From DATKMS01 sp041497995 (GTDB taxonomy: Bacteria; Desulfobacterota; Binatia; HRBIN30), in NCBI GenBank assembly GCA_041497995.1, contig JBGQHM010000097.1, forward strand, positions 1 through 18,217: a DNA stretch of 18,217 nt. The letters run 5' to 3'. The notes below the pieces were generated by a model that was not told where the DNA came from, searched no databases, and saw only the letters and a program-made list of their open reading frames with translations. Every line of letters starts with the position of its first letter. The stretch's first letter is position 1. Both the position numbers and the translations under genes were made by a program. Below are positions 1-7,186 of this stretch, in pieces.

Positions 1-92
1 CCCTCCGATTTGATAGCCATATCTCGCGTCCGTGCCGTAGCGCAAACGATCGGCGCTTCCCGAGGGCCTTACCCCAGCGCGCAACGAAGCCG

Positions 93-482
93 TCAGCCCG
101 CGACGTTGCTCAGCAACGGCGCCGTCGCCTTCGCGTAGGTGTGCTTCTCCCTCAGCAACCCATTCTCGAAGTGCAGGACATCCAGCCCGCGCCAGCCGCG
201 TGTGCGGCCGTTGGCCTCGAGGCGGCACTCCCACCGGATCAGCGCCTTGCCGGATTCGGTGTCGACGAAGAGATCCTCTGTATGGAAGCGGATCTTACCG
301 AAGTCACCGCGGAACTGCGGCTCGAACGCCGCTCGGATCGCCGGCTTTCCACGGCGGCTCGTGCCGTTGAATTCGTCGTAGATCGCGTCATCGGCGAAGA
401 ACGCCATGACGGCATCGAGGTCGTCGCGGTTGAACGCGTCGGTGAAGCGGATGGCAAGATCCGCGAGCTGCGCGCGCTCCAT
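93..482 (-). CDS. NTF2-like / SnoaL-like nuclear transport factor 2 fold protein
   Basis: A 129-residue cone-shaped NTF2/SnoaL-like domain protein. The N-terminal helix with FTDAFNRDDLDAVMAFFADD (about residues 13-32) and the following RRGKPAIRAAFEP segment are the usual signature of the SnoaL_2 / limonene-epoxide-hydrolase-like fold. The C-terminal strands WRGLDVLHFENGLLREKHTY complete the sheet. Such proteins are small cytoplasmic enzymes (isomerase, hydrolase, cyclase) or ligand binders, and the exact reaction cannot be told from sequence. The start is the ATG at 482, giving a standard family length; the open frame extends upstream only because it shadows the SDR gene. The gene begins 10 bp after the SDR stop on the same strand, so the two are probably cotranscribed. 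No good Shine-Dalgarno sequence is visible, which suggests translational coupling to the SDR. Confidence 0.88.
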   Translation of the reverse strand: MERAQLADLAIRFTDAFNRDDLDAVMAFFADDAIYDEFNGTSRRGKPAIRAAFEPQFRGDFGKIRFHTEDLFVDTESGKALIRWECRLEANGRTRGWRGLDVLHFENGLLREKHTYAKATAPLLSNVAG

Positions 483-492
483 CTTGTCGCAG

Positions 493-1335
493 CTAAGCGC
501 GGCTGGCTGCGGCCCGCTCGCGTGCGCGGTACTGCTCTTTGACCACGCGCCCGCGCTTCTCCAGCATGGGCTCGAGCAGTCGGCGCAGCGCCGGGAAGGC
601 GCTACCAACGCGCGCCAGGTAGCCGGTCGACGCGGGAATAGTGCGCTCACGCCGGCCGTCGGCGGCGCAGTCCAAAACCTGACGGGCAACTTCTTCCGCC
701 GTCGACATGGGGTTCGCGAAGACCAGGTCGGGAACATCGTCGATCTCCGCCATGATGAACCCGGTATCGACCGGCCCGGGCGACACCGCCGACACCGAGA
801 TCGGTGTCCCGCGCAGCTCTTCGCGCAACGCGAAGGTGAAAGCGCGCAGCCCGAACTTGCTGGCCGAATACGTCGCCTCGTGCGGCACCGCGATCTGCCC
901 AGCAATCGACGCCACGTTGACGATCGCGCCGCGGCCGCGCTTGCGCAGGTACGGCAGCGCCAGTCGCGTCAGCACGATCGGAGCGATCAAGTTGACCTCG
1001 ATGATGTTCGCGAGGTCCTTGACGTCGCGCTGCTCCACCAACCCGCGCTTGTTGGCGCCGGCATTGTTGACCAACACGTCGATCCCGCCGAACCCATCGG
1101 CAACCGCCTGCAGCAGGCTGGCACACGCTGCCGGGTCCTTGACATCCGCCGGAAAGGCGCGGGCCGCGCCGCCGGCGGCGCGGATCTCATCGGCGACGCG
1201 CTCCAAGGCCGCCGCGGTGCGCGCCACGAGCGCAACCTGTGCGCCTTCAGCCGCGAATTGTCGCGCGGCGGCTGCACCGATGCCGCTCGACGCGCCGGTG
1301 ATGAGAACGACCTTGCCGGAAAACCGTTGTGTCAT
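493..1335 (-). CDS. SDR family NAD(P)-dependent oxidoreductase
   Basis: A 280-residue classical short-chain dehydrogenase/reductase. The cofactor loop TGASSGIG is at residues 13-20, NNAG at 90-93, the catalytic Ser143 in VASIAG, and Tyr156/Lys160 in YSASK, so the active site is intact. It should reduce or oxidise a carbonyl/alcohol pair with NAD(P)(H) in the cytoplasm; the substrate is unknown. The C-terminal tail beyond about residue 235 is longer than in the shortest SDRs and basic (RRLLEPMLEKRGRVVKEQYR), a style common in SDRs of environmental bacteria that act on large hydrophobic substrates. An AAGGAA ribosome-binding site lies about 7 bp upstream of the ATG at 1335. It is the first gene of a two-gene minus-strand unit with the SnoaL-like gene and is divergent from the M15 peptidase gene. 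Confidence 0.93.
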   Translation of the reverse strand: MTQRFSGKVVLITGASSGIGAAAARQFAAEGAQVALVARTAAALERVADEIRAAGGAARAFPADVKDPAACASLLQAVADGFGGIDVLVNNAGANKRGLVEQRDVKDLANIIEVNLIAPIVLTRLALPYLRKRGRGAIVNVASIAGQIAVPHEATYSASKFGLRAFTFALREELRGTPISVSAVSPGPVDTGFIMAEIDDVPDLVFANPMSTAEEVARQVLDCAADGRRERTIPASTGYLARVGSAFPALRRLLEPMLEKRGRVVKEQYRARERAAASRA

Positions 1336-1384
1336 CGCCCGTTCCTTTTCGCAGCGTAGTGGAAATCAACGACCAACCGGCGCG

Positions 1385-1409
1385 TATAATGCCTCCGTGG
1401 TCACGGAGG
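1385..1409 (+). promoter_or_regulatory. Candidate promoter -10 box with adjacent palindrome upstream of the M15 peptidase gene
   Basis: A perfect TATAAT hexamer lies at 1385-1390. One base later there is an 8+8 bp inverted repeat, CCTCCGTG (1392-1399) and CACGGAGG (1402-1409), with a 2-bp centre. The predicted transcription start would fall inside the palindrome, a position typical of a repressor operator. No TTGACA-like -35 box is seen at the right distance. The palindrome could instead be a hairpin at the 5' end of the mRNA. Confidence 0.45.
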
Positions 1410-1481
1410 AAGCAAGCGGGCGAGGGGTTTGTAAAACAGCCTACTCCACGATAGGTGGGGCACTCCCGCGTAGAGACCGGA

Positions 1482-2324
1482 ATGAAGAGACGCGAGCTTA
1501 TCAAGGCGCTCAGTGCGGCGATCCTCGTCGGCGGCCTCGCACCACGTGCACTCGCCGAGTTGCTCACGCCCCGCACCGCAGCCCCCGACGACTACAACTC
1601 CCGTATCAAGGACTATCTCGACAAGATGCGGCACTTCAACGAGCCACATCCGGGAGACGTGTTCGTCGAGGCCGACAAGCGCAATGTCATGGAGACCACC
1701 GTCCGCCGTCTCCGCCGCCTCGAGCGAGTTGGCGGCTATGGCTTCTTCAACTTACTGAACCTCGACGACGCGCGAAACAGCGCACGCGACAATCCGCAGG
1801 TTGGAGAATTCTCGAAGGCCGAGCTGGACTATCTGGAGATGACCTTCTCCCAGGATGCGAAGCGCTACGGCTTCTTCGGTGAACGCTCACTGCTGAAGAT
1901 GACCGACCGCATTCCCGCGGACGATGTCGTGAAGATCCCGGGCAGTGGCCACTATCTCTACAAAGGTGCGCCGTTCGCGACGTATACGAAGCTGAAGCAG
2001 GACGTGGGTGATCGTGCCGTGCTCACCTCCGGCGTCCGCGGCATCATGAAGCAGTTCTTGCTGTTCTTGGAACGGGCGTATGAGAACAAGGGGAATCTGT
2101 CGCTCGCCTCACGCTCGCTCGCACCGCCCGGCTATTCGTTTCACGGCATCAGCGATTTCGACATCGGCCAAACCGGTTTCGGTAAGGGCAACTTCACCGA
2201 GCGCTTCGTCACCAGCGATGTCTGTCGCCGCCTGACGCAACTGGAGTACATCGACCTGCGTTACCCGCGCGACAACCTGCTCGGCGTGCGTTTCGAGCCG
2301 TGGCACATCAAGGTGAAGGCGTAG
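1482..2324 (+). CDS. Tat-type exported M15 (VanY/D-Ala-D-Ala carboxypeptidase-like) peptidase
   Basis: A 280-residue protein that resembles zinc D-alanyl-D-alanine carboxypeptidases of peptidase family M15. The N-terminus MKRRELIKALSAAILVGGLA, followed by PRALA, looks like a signal peptide with a twin-arginine-like KRRELIK motif and an AxA-type cleavage site near residue 25. The C-terminal metallopeptidase signature is present: SFHGISDFDIG (residues 219-229, zinc ligands probably His221 and an Asp) and EPWHI (272-276, catalytic Glu272 and zinc ligand His275). It probably acts on peptidoglycan peptides in the cell envelope. A GTG at 1455 would add nine residues before the signal peptide, so the ATG at 1482 is preferred. 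The His-to-Asp spacing is shorter than in VanX/VanY. The central region (about 60-200) matches nothing I recognise. The 3' end overlaps the convergent RmlD-like gene by 17 bp. Confidence 0.8.
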   Translation: MKRRELIKALSAAILVGGLAPRALAELLTPRTAAPDDYNSRIKDYLDKMRHFNEPHPGDVFVEADKRNVMETTVRRLRRLERVGGYGFFNLLNLDDARNSARDNPQVGEFSKAELDYLEMTFSQDAKRYGFFGERSLLKMTDRIPADDVVKIPGSGHYLYKGAPFATYTKLKQDVGDRAVLTSGVRGIMKQFLLFLERAYENKGNLSLASRSLAPPGYSFHGISDFDIGQTGFGKGNFTERFVTSDVCRRLTQLEYIDLRYPRDNLLGVRFEPWHIKVKA

Positions 2325-3189
2325 GCGTAAGAGCCGCCGCGGGAGGCACGCACCCTTCCACGACAGACGGCAACGCAGCGCTGTACTCGTCGGCATAGCA
2401 GCTCTGCAGCTCGACGTGCCCGAGATGCGGCGCGACCTGCTGGGCGCGCCCGGCGAGCGCGAATGTGGGGGCGAGACCCTGCAGCGACATGAGGTAGCGC
2501 GCCAGCTCAGGGCGCCCAACGGCGCGCTGTGCCGGCACGTGCCGCACCCCGCACACGCGACTGTACGCCAGCGCCATCACCCGCTGCGCCAAATCCTTCG
2601 CCCAGACCGCGGACCGAAACTCGTCGCGCACGATCGTCATCGGCAGGCCGCGCCGGTGGCGGTAGCGCAGCCAATCCAAATGTCCGGTGCGGCCGTTGAC
2701 CGATGGTCCGATCGGTAGGCCGGCGCGGATCACGAGTGAGCCGCGTCGCGAGCGCACGCGCTCTTCCGCCTCGACGCGGGTCCGCCCGTACACGCTGATC
2801 GGGCTCGGCACACAATCCTCGGTGTAGACGCCATCACCGCCGAACACGTGGTCCGACGACACGTACACGAGCCGCGTGTCGGCGGGCAGCAGGCCAAGTA
2901 GACTCTCCACACTCCCCACGTTGATGGCCCGCGCCCAGGTCGCGTCTGCCTCGCACTTCGCTACGTCGCACACGGCGTGGCAATAGATGACCAAGGGCGA
3001 CGGCCGCTGCCTCAGCACTTCTTGCAGCACCAGCGCGTCTTCCACACACACCCGATGCCAGGCCGCGGTCGGGCGTGCCCCATTGAATGGGTTCGCCACC
3101 GGCGTGACATCATCACGAAACAACCGGGCGATGGTAAACCCGATGATCGAGGTGGCGCCGAACAGCAGCGCCGGCGGCTCACTGCGCAT
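2308..3189 (-). CDS. RmlD-like NAD(P)-dependent sugar-nucleotide reductase family protein
   Basis: A 293-residue extended-SDR protein of the RmlD substrate-binding (dTDP-4-dehydrorhamnose reductase) family. The nucleotide loop GATSIIG is at residues 11-17, YVSSDHVFGG (109-118) matches the family's V.STDYVF.G block, and SVYGRTRVEAE (132-142) is the active-site helix. In that helix the catalytic YxxxK appears as Tyr134-x3-Arg138, so the conserved Lys is replaced. RmlD reduces dTDP-4-keto-rhamnose, but no other rhamnose genes are present here, and some homologues (MAT2B type) are not catalytic. The start ATG at 3189 overlaps the small ACAD gene by 11 bp, which fits cotranscription and translational coupling in the ACAD operon. 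Its tail overlaps the convergent peptidase gene. Confidence 0.82.
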   Translation of the reverse strand: MRSEPPALLFGATSIIGFTIARLFRDDVTPVANPFNGARPTAAWHRVCVEDALVLQEVLRQRPSPLVIYCHAVCDVAKCEADATWARAINVGSVESLLGLLPADTRLVYVSSDHVFGGDGVYTEDCVPSPISVYGRTRVEAEERVRSRRGSLVIRAGLPIGPSVNGRTGHLDWLRYRHRRGLPMTIVRDEFRSAVWAKDLAQRVMALAYSRVCGVRHVPAQRAVGRPELARYLMSLQGLAPTFALAGRAQQVAPHLGHVELQSCYADEYSAALPSVVEGCVPPAAALTPTPSP

Positions 3190-4291
3190 GCGTGATGAGG
3201 TGGTCGGCGATCCAGCGGCGGTGGTGCGGCGCATCGCCGAAGGCCGGTCGCGACGCGTGCGCGCGCTTGAAGTAGAAATGCACATCGCAGTCGATCGTGA
3301 ACCCGAAGCCGCCGTGCGACTGGACGCCGCGTGTCGCCGCAAACATGTATGTGTCGTTGAGCTGTGCCTTGGCCATGCGCGCCAGCATCTCGGCGTCGGA
3401 ATCGCCCGCATCGAGCGCCGCAGCGGCGGCATACACCAGCGAGCGTCCGTGCTCGACGGCGATCAAGACGTTGACCAGCGGGTGCTTGATCGCCTGGAAG
3501 CTGCCGATGGGCTTGCCGAACTGCACGCGTGTCGCCACGTACGCCGCGGTCATCGTCAGCAGCGCGTCCGCACCGCCCGCCATCTCCGCGGCCAGCGCGG
3601 TGCACGCGCGCGGCAGCAGATGCTGAAACACGTCGTCGGCAGCGACCGGCAGAACGGCATCGTCGCCAACCGCAACGTCGCGCATGATGACGCGTCCGCT
3701 CCGTCGTGTGCGATCCACACCGATCTCAGGCACGACGGAGACGCCCGGTGTCTTCGCTTCGATCAGTGCCAAGCGCGTCGCACCGTATTCCCGAAACGGC
3801 ACGATGAAGAGATCCGCAGTCGGTGCAGCCCAAACGTGATGCTTCTCGCCCGAGAGCCGGCCACCGCTGCGTGTGACACGCGTCTCCTCGGCGCGCCAAC
3901 TCCCGTCGGGCTCAACATGCGCCAAGCTGACACGCAATTCGCCGGCGGCGATGCGCGGCAGCACACGCGCACGCTGCGCCGCCGATCCGCCGCGCTCGAC
4001 CGCCAGCGCCGCCAAGGTCACCGGCAGCAGCGGCGATGGCAACAGCTGCCGTCCGGTCTCCTCCAACAGCACGGCGAGATGCGTGAACCCCAGCCCCGAA
4101 CCGCCGTGCACTTCCGGGATCACCAAACCGAGCCAGCCCAGCTCCGCTAGCTCTCGCCACACGTCCGGGTCGTCACCACGCGCGTCATCCGTCAGCCGCC
4201 GCACTACCGGCATCGGTGAACGCTCCGCGAGCCAGCGGCGTGCCTGCTCACGCAGCAGCGCGTGATCCTCGTCATAACGCCACGTGGTCAT
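3179..4291 (-). CDS. Acyl-CoA dehydrogenase, small (non-catalytic type) subunit
   Basis: A 370-residue acyl-CoA dehydrogenase family flavoprotein. The N-terminal helical domain contains LGWLGLVIPEVHGGSGLG (51-68). The C-terminal helical domain has RVQFGKPIGSFQAIKH (255-270), which contacts FAD across the dimer, and QSHGGFGFT (324-332). The usual catalytic Glu of the E-G-T motif is absent; instead the sequence continues DCDVHFYFKRA, as in the shorter partner subunits of heterotetrameric ACADs such as the actinobacterial FadE28/ChsE types. The middle domain around residues 120-200 is divergent. The start ATG at 4291 overlaps the stop of the large subunit by 4 bp (ATGA), which strongly implies obligate coupling. 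Function inferred: half of an alpha2beta2 enzyme that desaturates a bulky acyl-CoA thioester in the cytoplasm, with FAD and probably electron-transfer flavoprotein. Confidence 0.9.
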   Translation of the reverse strand: MTTWRYDEDHALLREQARRWLAERSPMPVVRRLTDDARGDDPDVWRELAELGWLGLVIPEVHGGSGLGFTHLAVLLEETGRQLLPSPLLPVTLAALAVERGGSAAQRARVLPRIAAGELRVSLAHVEPDGSWRAEETRVTRSGGRLSGEKHHVWAAPTADLFIVPFREYGATRLALIEAKTPGVSVVPEIGVDRTRRSGRVIMRDVAVGDDAVLPVAADDVFQHLLPRACTALAAEMAGGADALLTMTAAYVATRVQFGKPIGSFQAIKHPLVNVLIAVEHGRSLVYAAAAALDAGDSDAEMLARMAKAQLNDTYMFAATRGVQSHGGFGFTIDCDVHFYFKRAHASRPAFGDAPHHRRWIADHLITHAQ

Positions 4292-5496
4292 CGGGTCTTC
4301 GGCAGGCCCAACACCCGCTCGCCGAGGATGTTGCGGAGGATCTCGCTGGTGCCGCCGCCGATGGTCACGCCGAACGAGTTGAGGAACGTGCGTTGCCATT
4401 CGGCATTGTCGATGGCGGCAGCATCTTCCACCCACAGCGTACCCGCGTAGCCCTGCAGCTCGCAGGCGAAGTCGGAGATGCGTTGGCTGAACTCCGACGA
4501 CACCAACTTGCGCATCAAGGGCAAGGCAAGCGGGCGGTCTTGTGTCAGACCGGCGACGCGTGAGCGCTGCACGGAATGACGAATCGCGTACTCTTCGATG
4601 GCGAGCGTCGCCAGGCGGTCACGCATCACGGGATCGTCGAGCACCGGATGGCCATCGCGGCGTAGGTCGCGGGCCATCGCAATGACGCCGCCGACCGGGT
4701 CGAGCACGCCGGCACTGCTCCCCGCCGATCCCTCGGACGCGCCGCGCTCGAAGCTCAGCGTGGCCGTGGCGATCTCCCACCCCTGCCCTTCCTGCCCGAG
4801 CAGCGCATCGCGCGGGATGCGCACGCCGCTGAAGATTTCCTGGTTGAAGCCGCCCTCACCGGTCATCTTGATCAGCGGCTGCACGGTGATGCCTGGAACC
4901 TTCATTGGGGCCAGGAAGTAGGAGATGCCCGCGTGCTTGGGCGCATCGGGATCGGTGCGCGCCAGGAGGATCATGTAGTCCGCGAAGTGCGCCAGCGTCG
5001 TCCACACTTTGTGGCCGTCGATGACATAGTCGTCACCGTCGCGGCGGGCTCGGGTGCGCAGCGACGCCAGGTCGCTACCGGCCTCGGGCTCACTGAACCC
5101 TTGGCACCAGATCTCGTCGGCGCGCAGCAGGGGCGGAATCAGGCGGCGCTTCTGCGCCTCCGTGCCGAAGCGCAAGATTACCGGCCCGGCCCAGGAGAGA
5201 CCGATGGCGTTCAGCATGAACGGCACGCCGGCGCGCCCCATTTCCTGGTCGATGATGCGCTGCGTCCCGGGAGGCTTGCCGCGACCGCCGTAGGCGAGCG
5301 GCCATTCCGCGCCGACGTAGCCGGCGTCGTAAGTGCGCTGTTGCCACGCGCGCAGGAAATCGAACTGCTCGCGCGTCGCCACCGCCAGCATGCTTTGCGG
5401 CAGGATGAAGCCGGGATCGCGCGGCGCATTGGTCGCCAACCATGCGCGCACCTCGGCGCGCAGTTGATCTTCATTGATGGGAGAGTGTTCGCTCAC
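4288..5496 (-). CDS. Acyl-CoA dehydrogenase, large (catalytic type) subunit
   Basis: A 402-residue acyl-CoA dehydrogenase. The FAD/substrate block CQGFSEPEAGSDLASLRTRA (131-150) and GHKVWTT (161-167) are in the middle domain, and the C-terminal block is GGGTSEILRNILGERVLGLP (380-399). At the position of the MCAD-type catalytic Glu (YEGT) there is Gly, so the base is probably Glu250 in LSFERG, as in isovaleryl-CoA-type and FadE26-like enzymes. This is the layout of the catalytic chain of heterotetrameric ACADs. The start is a GTG at 5496; the in-frame length matches the family, and no strong ribosome-binding site is visible. It is the first gene of the operon with the small subunit and the RmlD-like gene, divergent from the sulfotransferase over about 106 bp. 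The substrate is unknown; sterol side chains or other branched acyl-CoAs are the best-known precedent. Confidence 0.92.
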   Translation of the reverse strand: MSEHSPINEDQLRAEVRAWLATNAPRDPGFILPQSMLAVATREQFDFLRAWQQRTYDAGYVGAEWPLAYGGRGKPPGTQRIIDQEMGRAGVPFMLNAIGLSWAGPVILRFGTEAQKRRLIPPLLRADEIWCQGFSEPEAGSDLASLRTRARRDGDDYVIDGHKVWTTLAHFADYMILLARTDPDAPKHAGISYFLAPMKVPGITVQPLIKMTGEGGFNQEIFSGVRIPRDALLGQEGQGWEIATATLSFERGASEGSAGSSAGVLDPVGGVIAMARDLRRDGHPVLDDPVMRDRLATLAIEEYAIRHSVQRSRVAGLTQDRPLALPLMRKLVSSEFSQRISDFACELQGYAGTLWVEDAAAIDNAEWQRTFLNSFGVTIGGGTSEILRNILGERVLGLPKTR

Positions 5497-5602
5497 CGCT
5501 GGTCACTCACGATCTGCCCCAGTCCCCTACCGGCCACGAGCCGCTTCCGTCAAGCGGCCGCCCTTTCTCCGTCGCGGAGAGTTCAGCTATAGACGGGCCT
5601 GT

Positions 5603-6466
5603 ATGCCCGTCACCGCTCGCCGCGCCGGCGCCGTTGCGCAGCAACTGCAGCACGTGAAGGTGGCCGATCCGACACTCAGCCTCGAACGGTTTCCCGACTT
5701 CCTCATCGTTGGTCCCCAACGCACCGGCACCACGTGGTTGCACGCGAACCTGCGCTACCATCCCGAGATCTTCTTGTCGGAACCCAAGGAGCTCTTCTTC
5801 TTCAGCCGGCTGAAGACGCGGGGCGCACCGAAGTTCCAGTCCGATGACCTCGGCTGGTATCTGCGTTTCTTCCACGACCACGCGTGGCGCTTCGCGATGA
5901 AGACAGCGATCAGCCTTTGGAGGTATCAGCAGTGGTACTGGCCACGCGTGCGCGGCGAGGCGACGGCGACCTATGCGGCGCTGGACCCCGACGTCATCCG
6001 CGAGGTCGCCATCCTCAACCCTGACATCAAGGTCATTCTGATGATCCGCGATCCCATCGACCGCGCCTGGTCGCATGCGAAGAAGGACCTTGTGCGCAAC
6101 CGAGCTCGCAACATGGCCGACATCTCGGAGACGGAGTTCAAGGCCTTCTTCACCGATCCCTACCAGCGGCAATGTGCGCGCTACGTGGAGAATTGCGACA
6201 ACTGGGCCGCGCACCTCAAGGAGGGGCATCTGCTCGTCGCGTTCTTTGATGACATCGCCTCGCAACCGGAAACGCTGCTACTGCGTGTGATGTCGTTCCT
6301 CGGCGTCACCAGCGATGCACGCTACATCGATCGCGCCGTGCGCGAGTCAGTGAACCCCACTGCCCAGTCCGAGATCCCGGAGCACTACCGTCAGTTTCTC
6401 GCGGACCTTTTCAAGGACGACCTCGAGAGCGTGCGGCGGCGCTTCGGTCTGTCCTGGTCCAGGTGA
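5603..6466 (+). CDS. PAPS-dependent sulfotransferase (heparan-sulfate/NDST-like fold)
   Basis: A 287-residue sulfotransferase. The 5'-phosphosulfate-binding loop is VGPQRTGTTWL (36-46), and the 3'-phosphate-binding block is RDPIDRAWSH (149-158) with Arg149 and Ser157. FPDFLIVGPQRTGTTWLHAN and LSEPKELFFFS resemble carbohydrate/lipid sulfotransferases of the heparan sulfate N-deacetylase/sulfotransferase type. It transfers sulfate from 3'-phosphoadenylyl sulfate to a hydroxyl or amine of an unknown acceptor, in the cytoplasm, with no signal peptide or membrane segment visible. The ATG at 5603 is chosen because the family core begins about 30 residues later; the open frame continues upstream to 5474 but would run into the divergent ACAD gene. 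A TATAGA lies only 9 bp before this ATG. No PAPS synthesis genes are adjacent. Confidence 0.88.
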   Translation: MPVTARRAGAVAQQLQHVKVADPTLSLERFPDFLIVGPQRTGTTWLHANLRYHPEIFLSEPKELFFFSRLKTRGAPKFQSDDLGWYLRFFHDHAWRFAMKTAISLWRYQQWYWPRVRGEATATYAALDPDVIREVAILNPDIKVILMIRDPIDRAWSHAKKDLVRNRARNMADISETEFKAFFTDPYQRQCARYVENCDNWAAHLKEGHLLVAFFDDIASQPETLLLRVMSFLGVTSDARYIDRAVRESVNPTAQSEIPEHYRQFLADLFKDDLESVRRRFGLSWSR

Positions 6467-6605
6467 CCGCCGCTTCGGCGCAGGCGCCGCCGCTCTCACC
6501 GCAAGCAACGCCAGAGTCGGAACAACGATGGGAACGCCAAAGTCCAATGTCCAGATGTGACCCCACCTGATGCCCGACACGACGACGTGGGTTCAGATCA
6601 GAGTC

Positions 6606-6710
6606 GTAGGGGCGAGGCATTTCCCGGCTATCGGGCCACGGCCCTGCCTGCGCCCCGCCATCCGTATCGCGCACCGGCGGTCGATCCTGCCCGGAAATGC
6701 CTCGCCCTTC
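6606..6710. repeat. Inverted-repeat element 1 (GGGGCGAGGCATTTCC family)
   Basis: Copy A, GGGGCGAGGCATTTCC at 6609-6624, and its inverted copy B, GGAAATGCCTCGCCC at 6693-6707, are separated by 68 bases. The arms could pair into a long stem. The arrangement is the same as that of element 2 at 6758-6863. Confidence 0.8.
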
Positions 6711-6757
6711 TTTGCAGCCACCGCCCACCGGCCAACGTCTCGTGCAATCCGCGGCGC

Positions 6758-6863
6758 CGCAGGGCGAGGCATTTCCTACCAACCAGCACCGCCGCACGCT
6801 CTCGCACCAGCCGTACGTTTCGCGACCGTCGTGCCCTCGCATGTGGAAATGCCTCGCCCCTAC
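6758..6863. repeat. Inverted-repeat element 2 (GGGGCGAGGCATTTCC family)
   Basis: Copy C, AGGGCGAGGCATTTCC at 6761-6776, and inverted copy D, GGAAATGCCTCGCCCC at 6845-6860 (followed by TAC, matching the GTA before copy A), are again separated by exactly 68 bases. The internal 68 bases are not obviously related to those of element 1. Confidence 0.8.
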
Positions 6864-6951
6864 ACGGCACCGGAACCCGATGATGGCGGGCGGCTTCAGG
6901 TGAACCGCAGTTCGCGATTCGAACCGCGCTTCCCGCCATGCACCCCGCTCC

Positions 6952-6977
6952 CTCAAAGGGTGTTGCCACCCTTCGAG
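6952..6977. repeat. Stem-loop with 11-bp arms
   Basis: CTCAAAGGGTG (6952-6962), loop TTGC, then CACCCTTCGAG (6967-6977). Ten of eleven positions pair. It is not followed by a T-tract, so it is not a classical intrinsic terminator. Confidence 0.55.
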
Positions 6978-7143
6978 TAGCGGTCGTCTGTGCCGCTCAT
7001 CCCAACAGATCTATCGCCGCCGTGCTCGAGGCGATTGCCCGCGCAGTCGCGCGGCGAAGGCTGGCACCCAGACCATCGTCCTCACCCTCCCCCCCCACGC
7101 TGAGATGATGCGCGGGAGAGGACAGATGCCCTTCCCGCCCCAA

Positions 7144-7186
7144 TTGACATAGCGGCGCAGCTCTGTCAGTTCTGTTTTGGAACTGA
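7144..7186 (+). promoter_or_regulatory. Candidate promoter and operator of the HxlR-type regulator gene
   Basis: A perfect TTGACA -35-like hexamer is at 7144-7149, but no good -10 box lies at the right spacing. Downstream, a perfect 7+7 bp inverted repeat TCAGTTC (7166-7172) / GAACTGA (7180-7186) with a 7-bp spacer ends 3 bp before the start codon. Dyad operators close to their own promoters are typical for winged-helix HxlR regulators, so autoregulation is a reasonable inference. Confidence 0.45.

Noticed and set aside
1..92. Possible start of a minus-strand gene (ATG at 20-18) running off the left edge.
   Set aside because: Only seven codons are visible and there is no convincing ribosome-binding site, so neither the gene nor its family can be supported.
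406..1882. Long plus-strand open frames opposite the SDR and SnoaL-like genes.
   Set aside because: They are shadows of the minus-strand genes: arginine/alanine-rich translations with no family motifs, a common effect of high GC.
2987..4150. A 387-residue plus-strand open frame opposite the small ACAD subunit and RmlD-like genes.
   Set aside because: Its composition is low-complexity and lacks domains, while the opposite strand encodes clear ACAD and RmlD-like proteins.
6606..6863. The alternating repeats as a CRISPR array.
   Set aside because: The copies alternate in orientation and spacing is 52 or 68 bases; CRISPR repeats are direct, longer and regularly spaced, and there are no cas genes.
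6570..6980. Open frames of 108-181 residues on both strands in the sulfotransferase-hxlR gap.
   Set aside because: They run through the inverted repeats, show no domain signature and occur on both strands at once, so they are not convincing genes.
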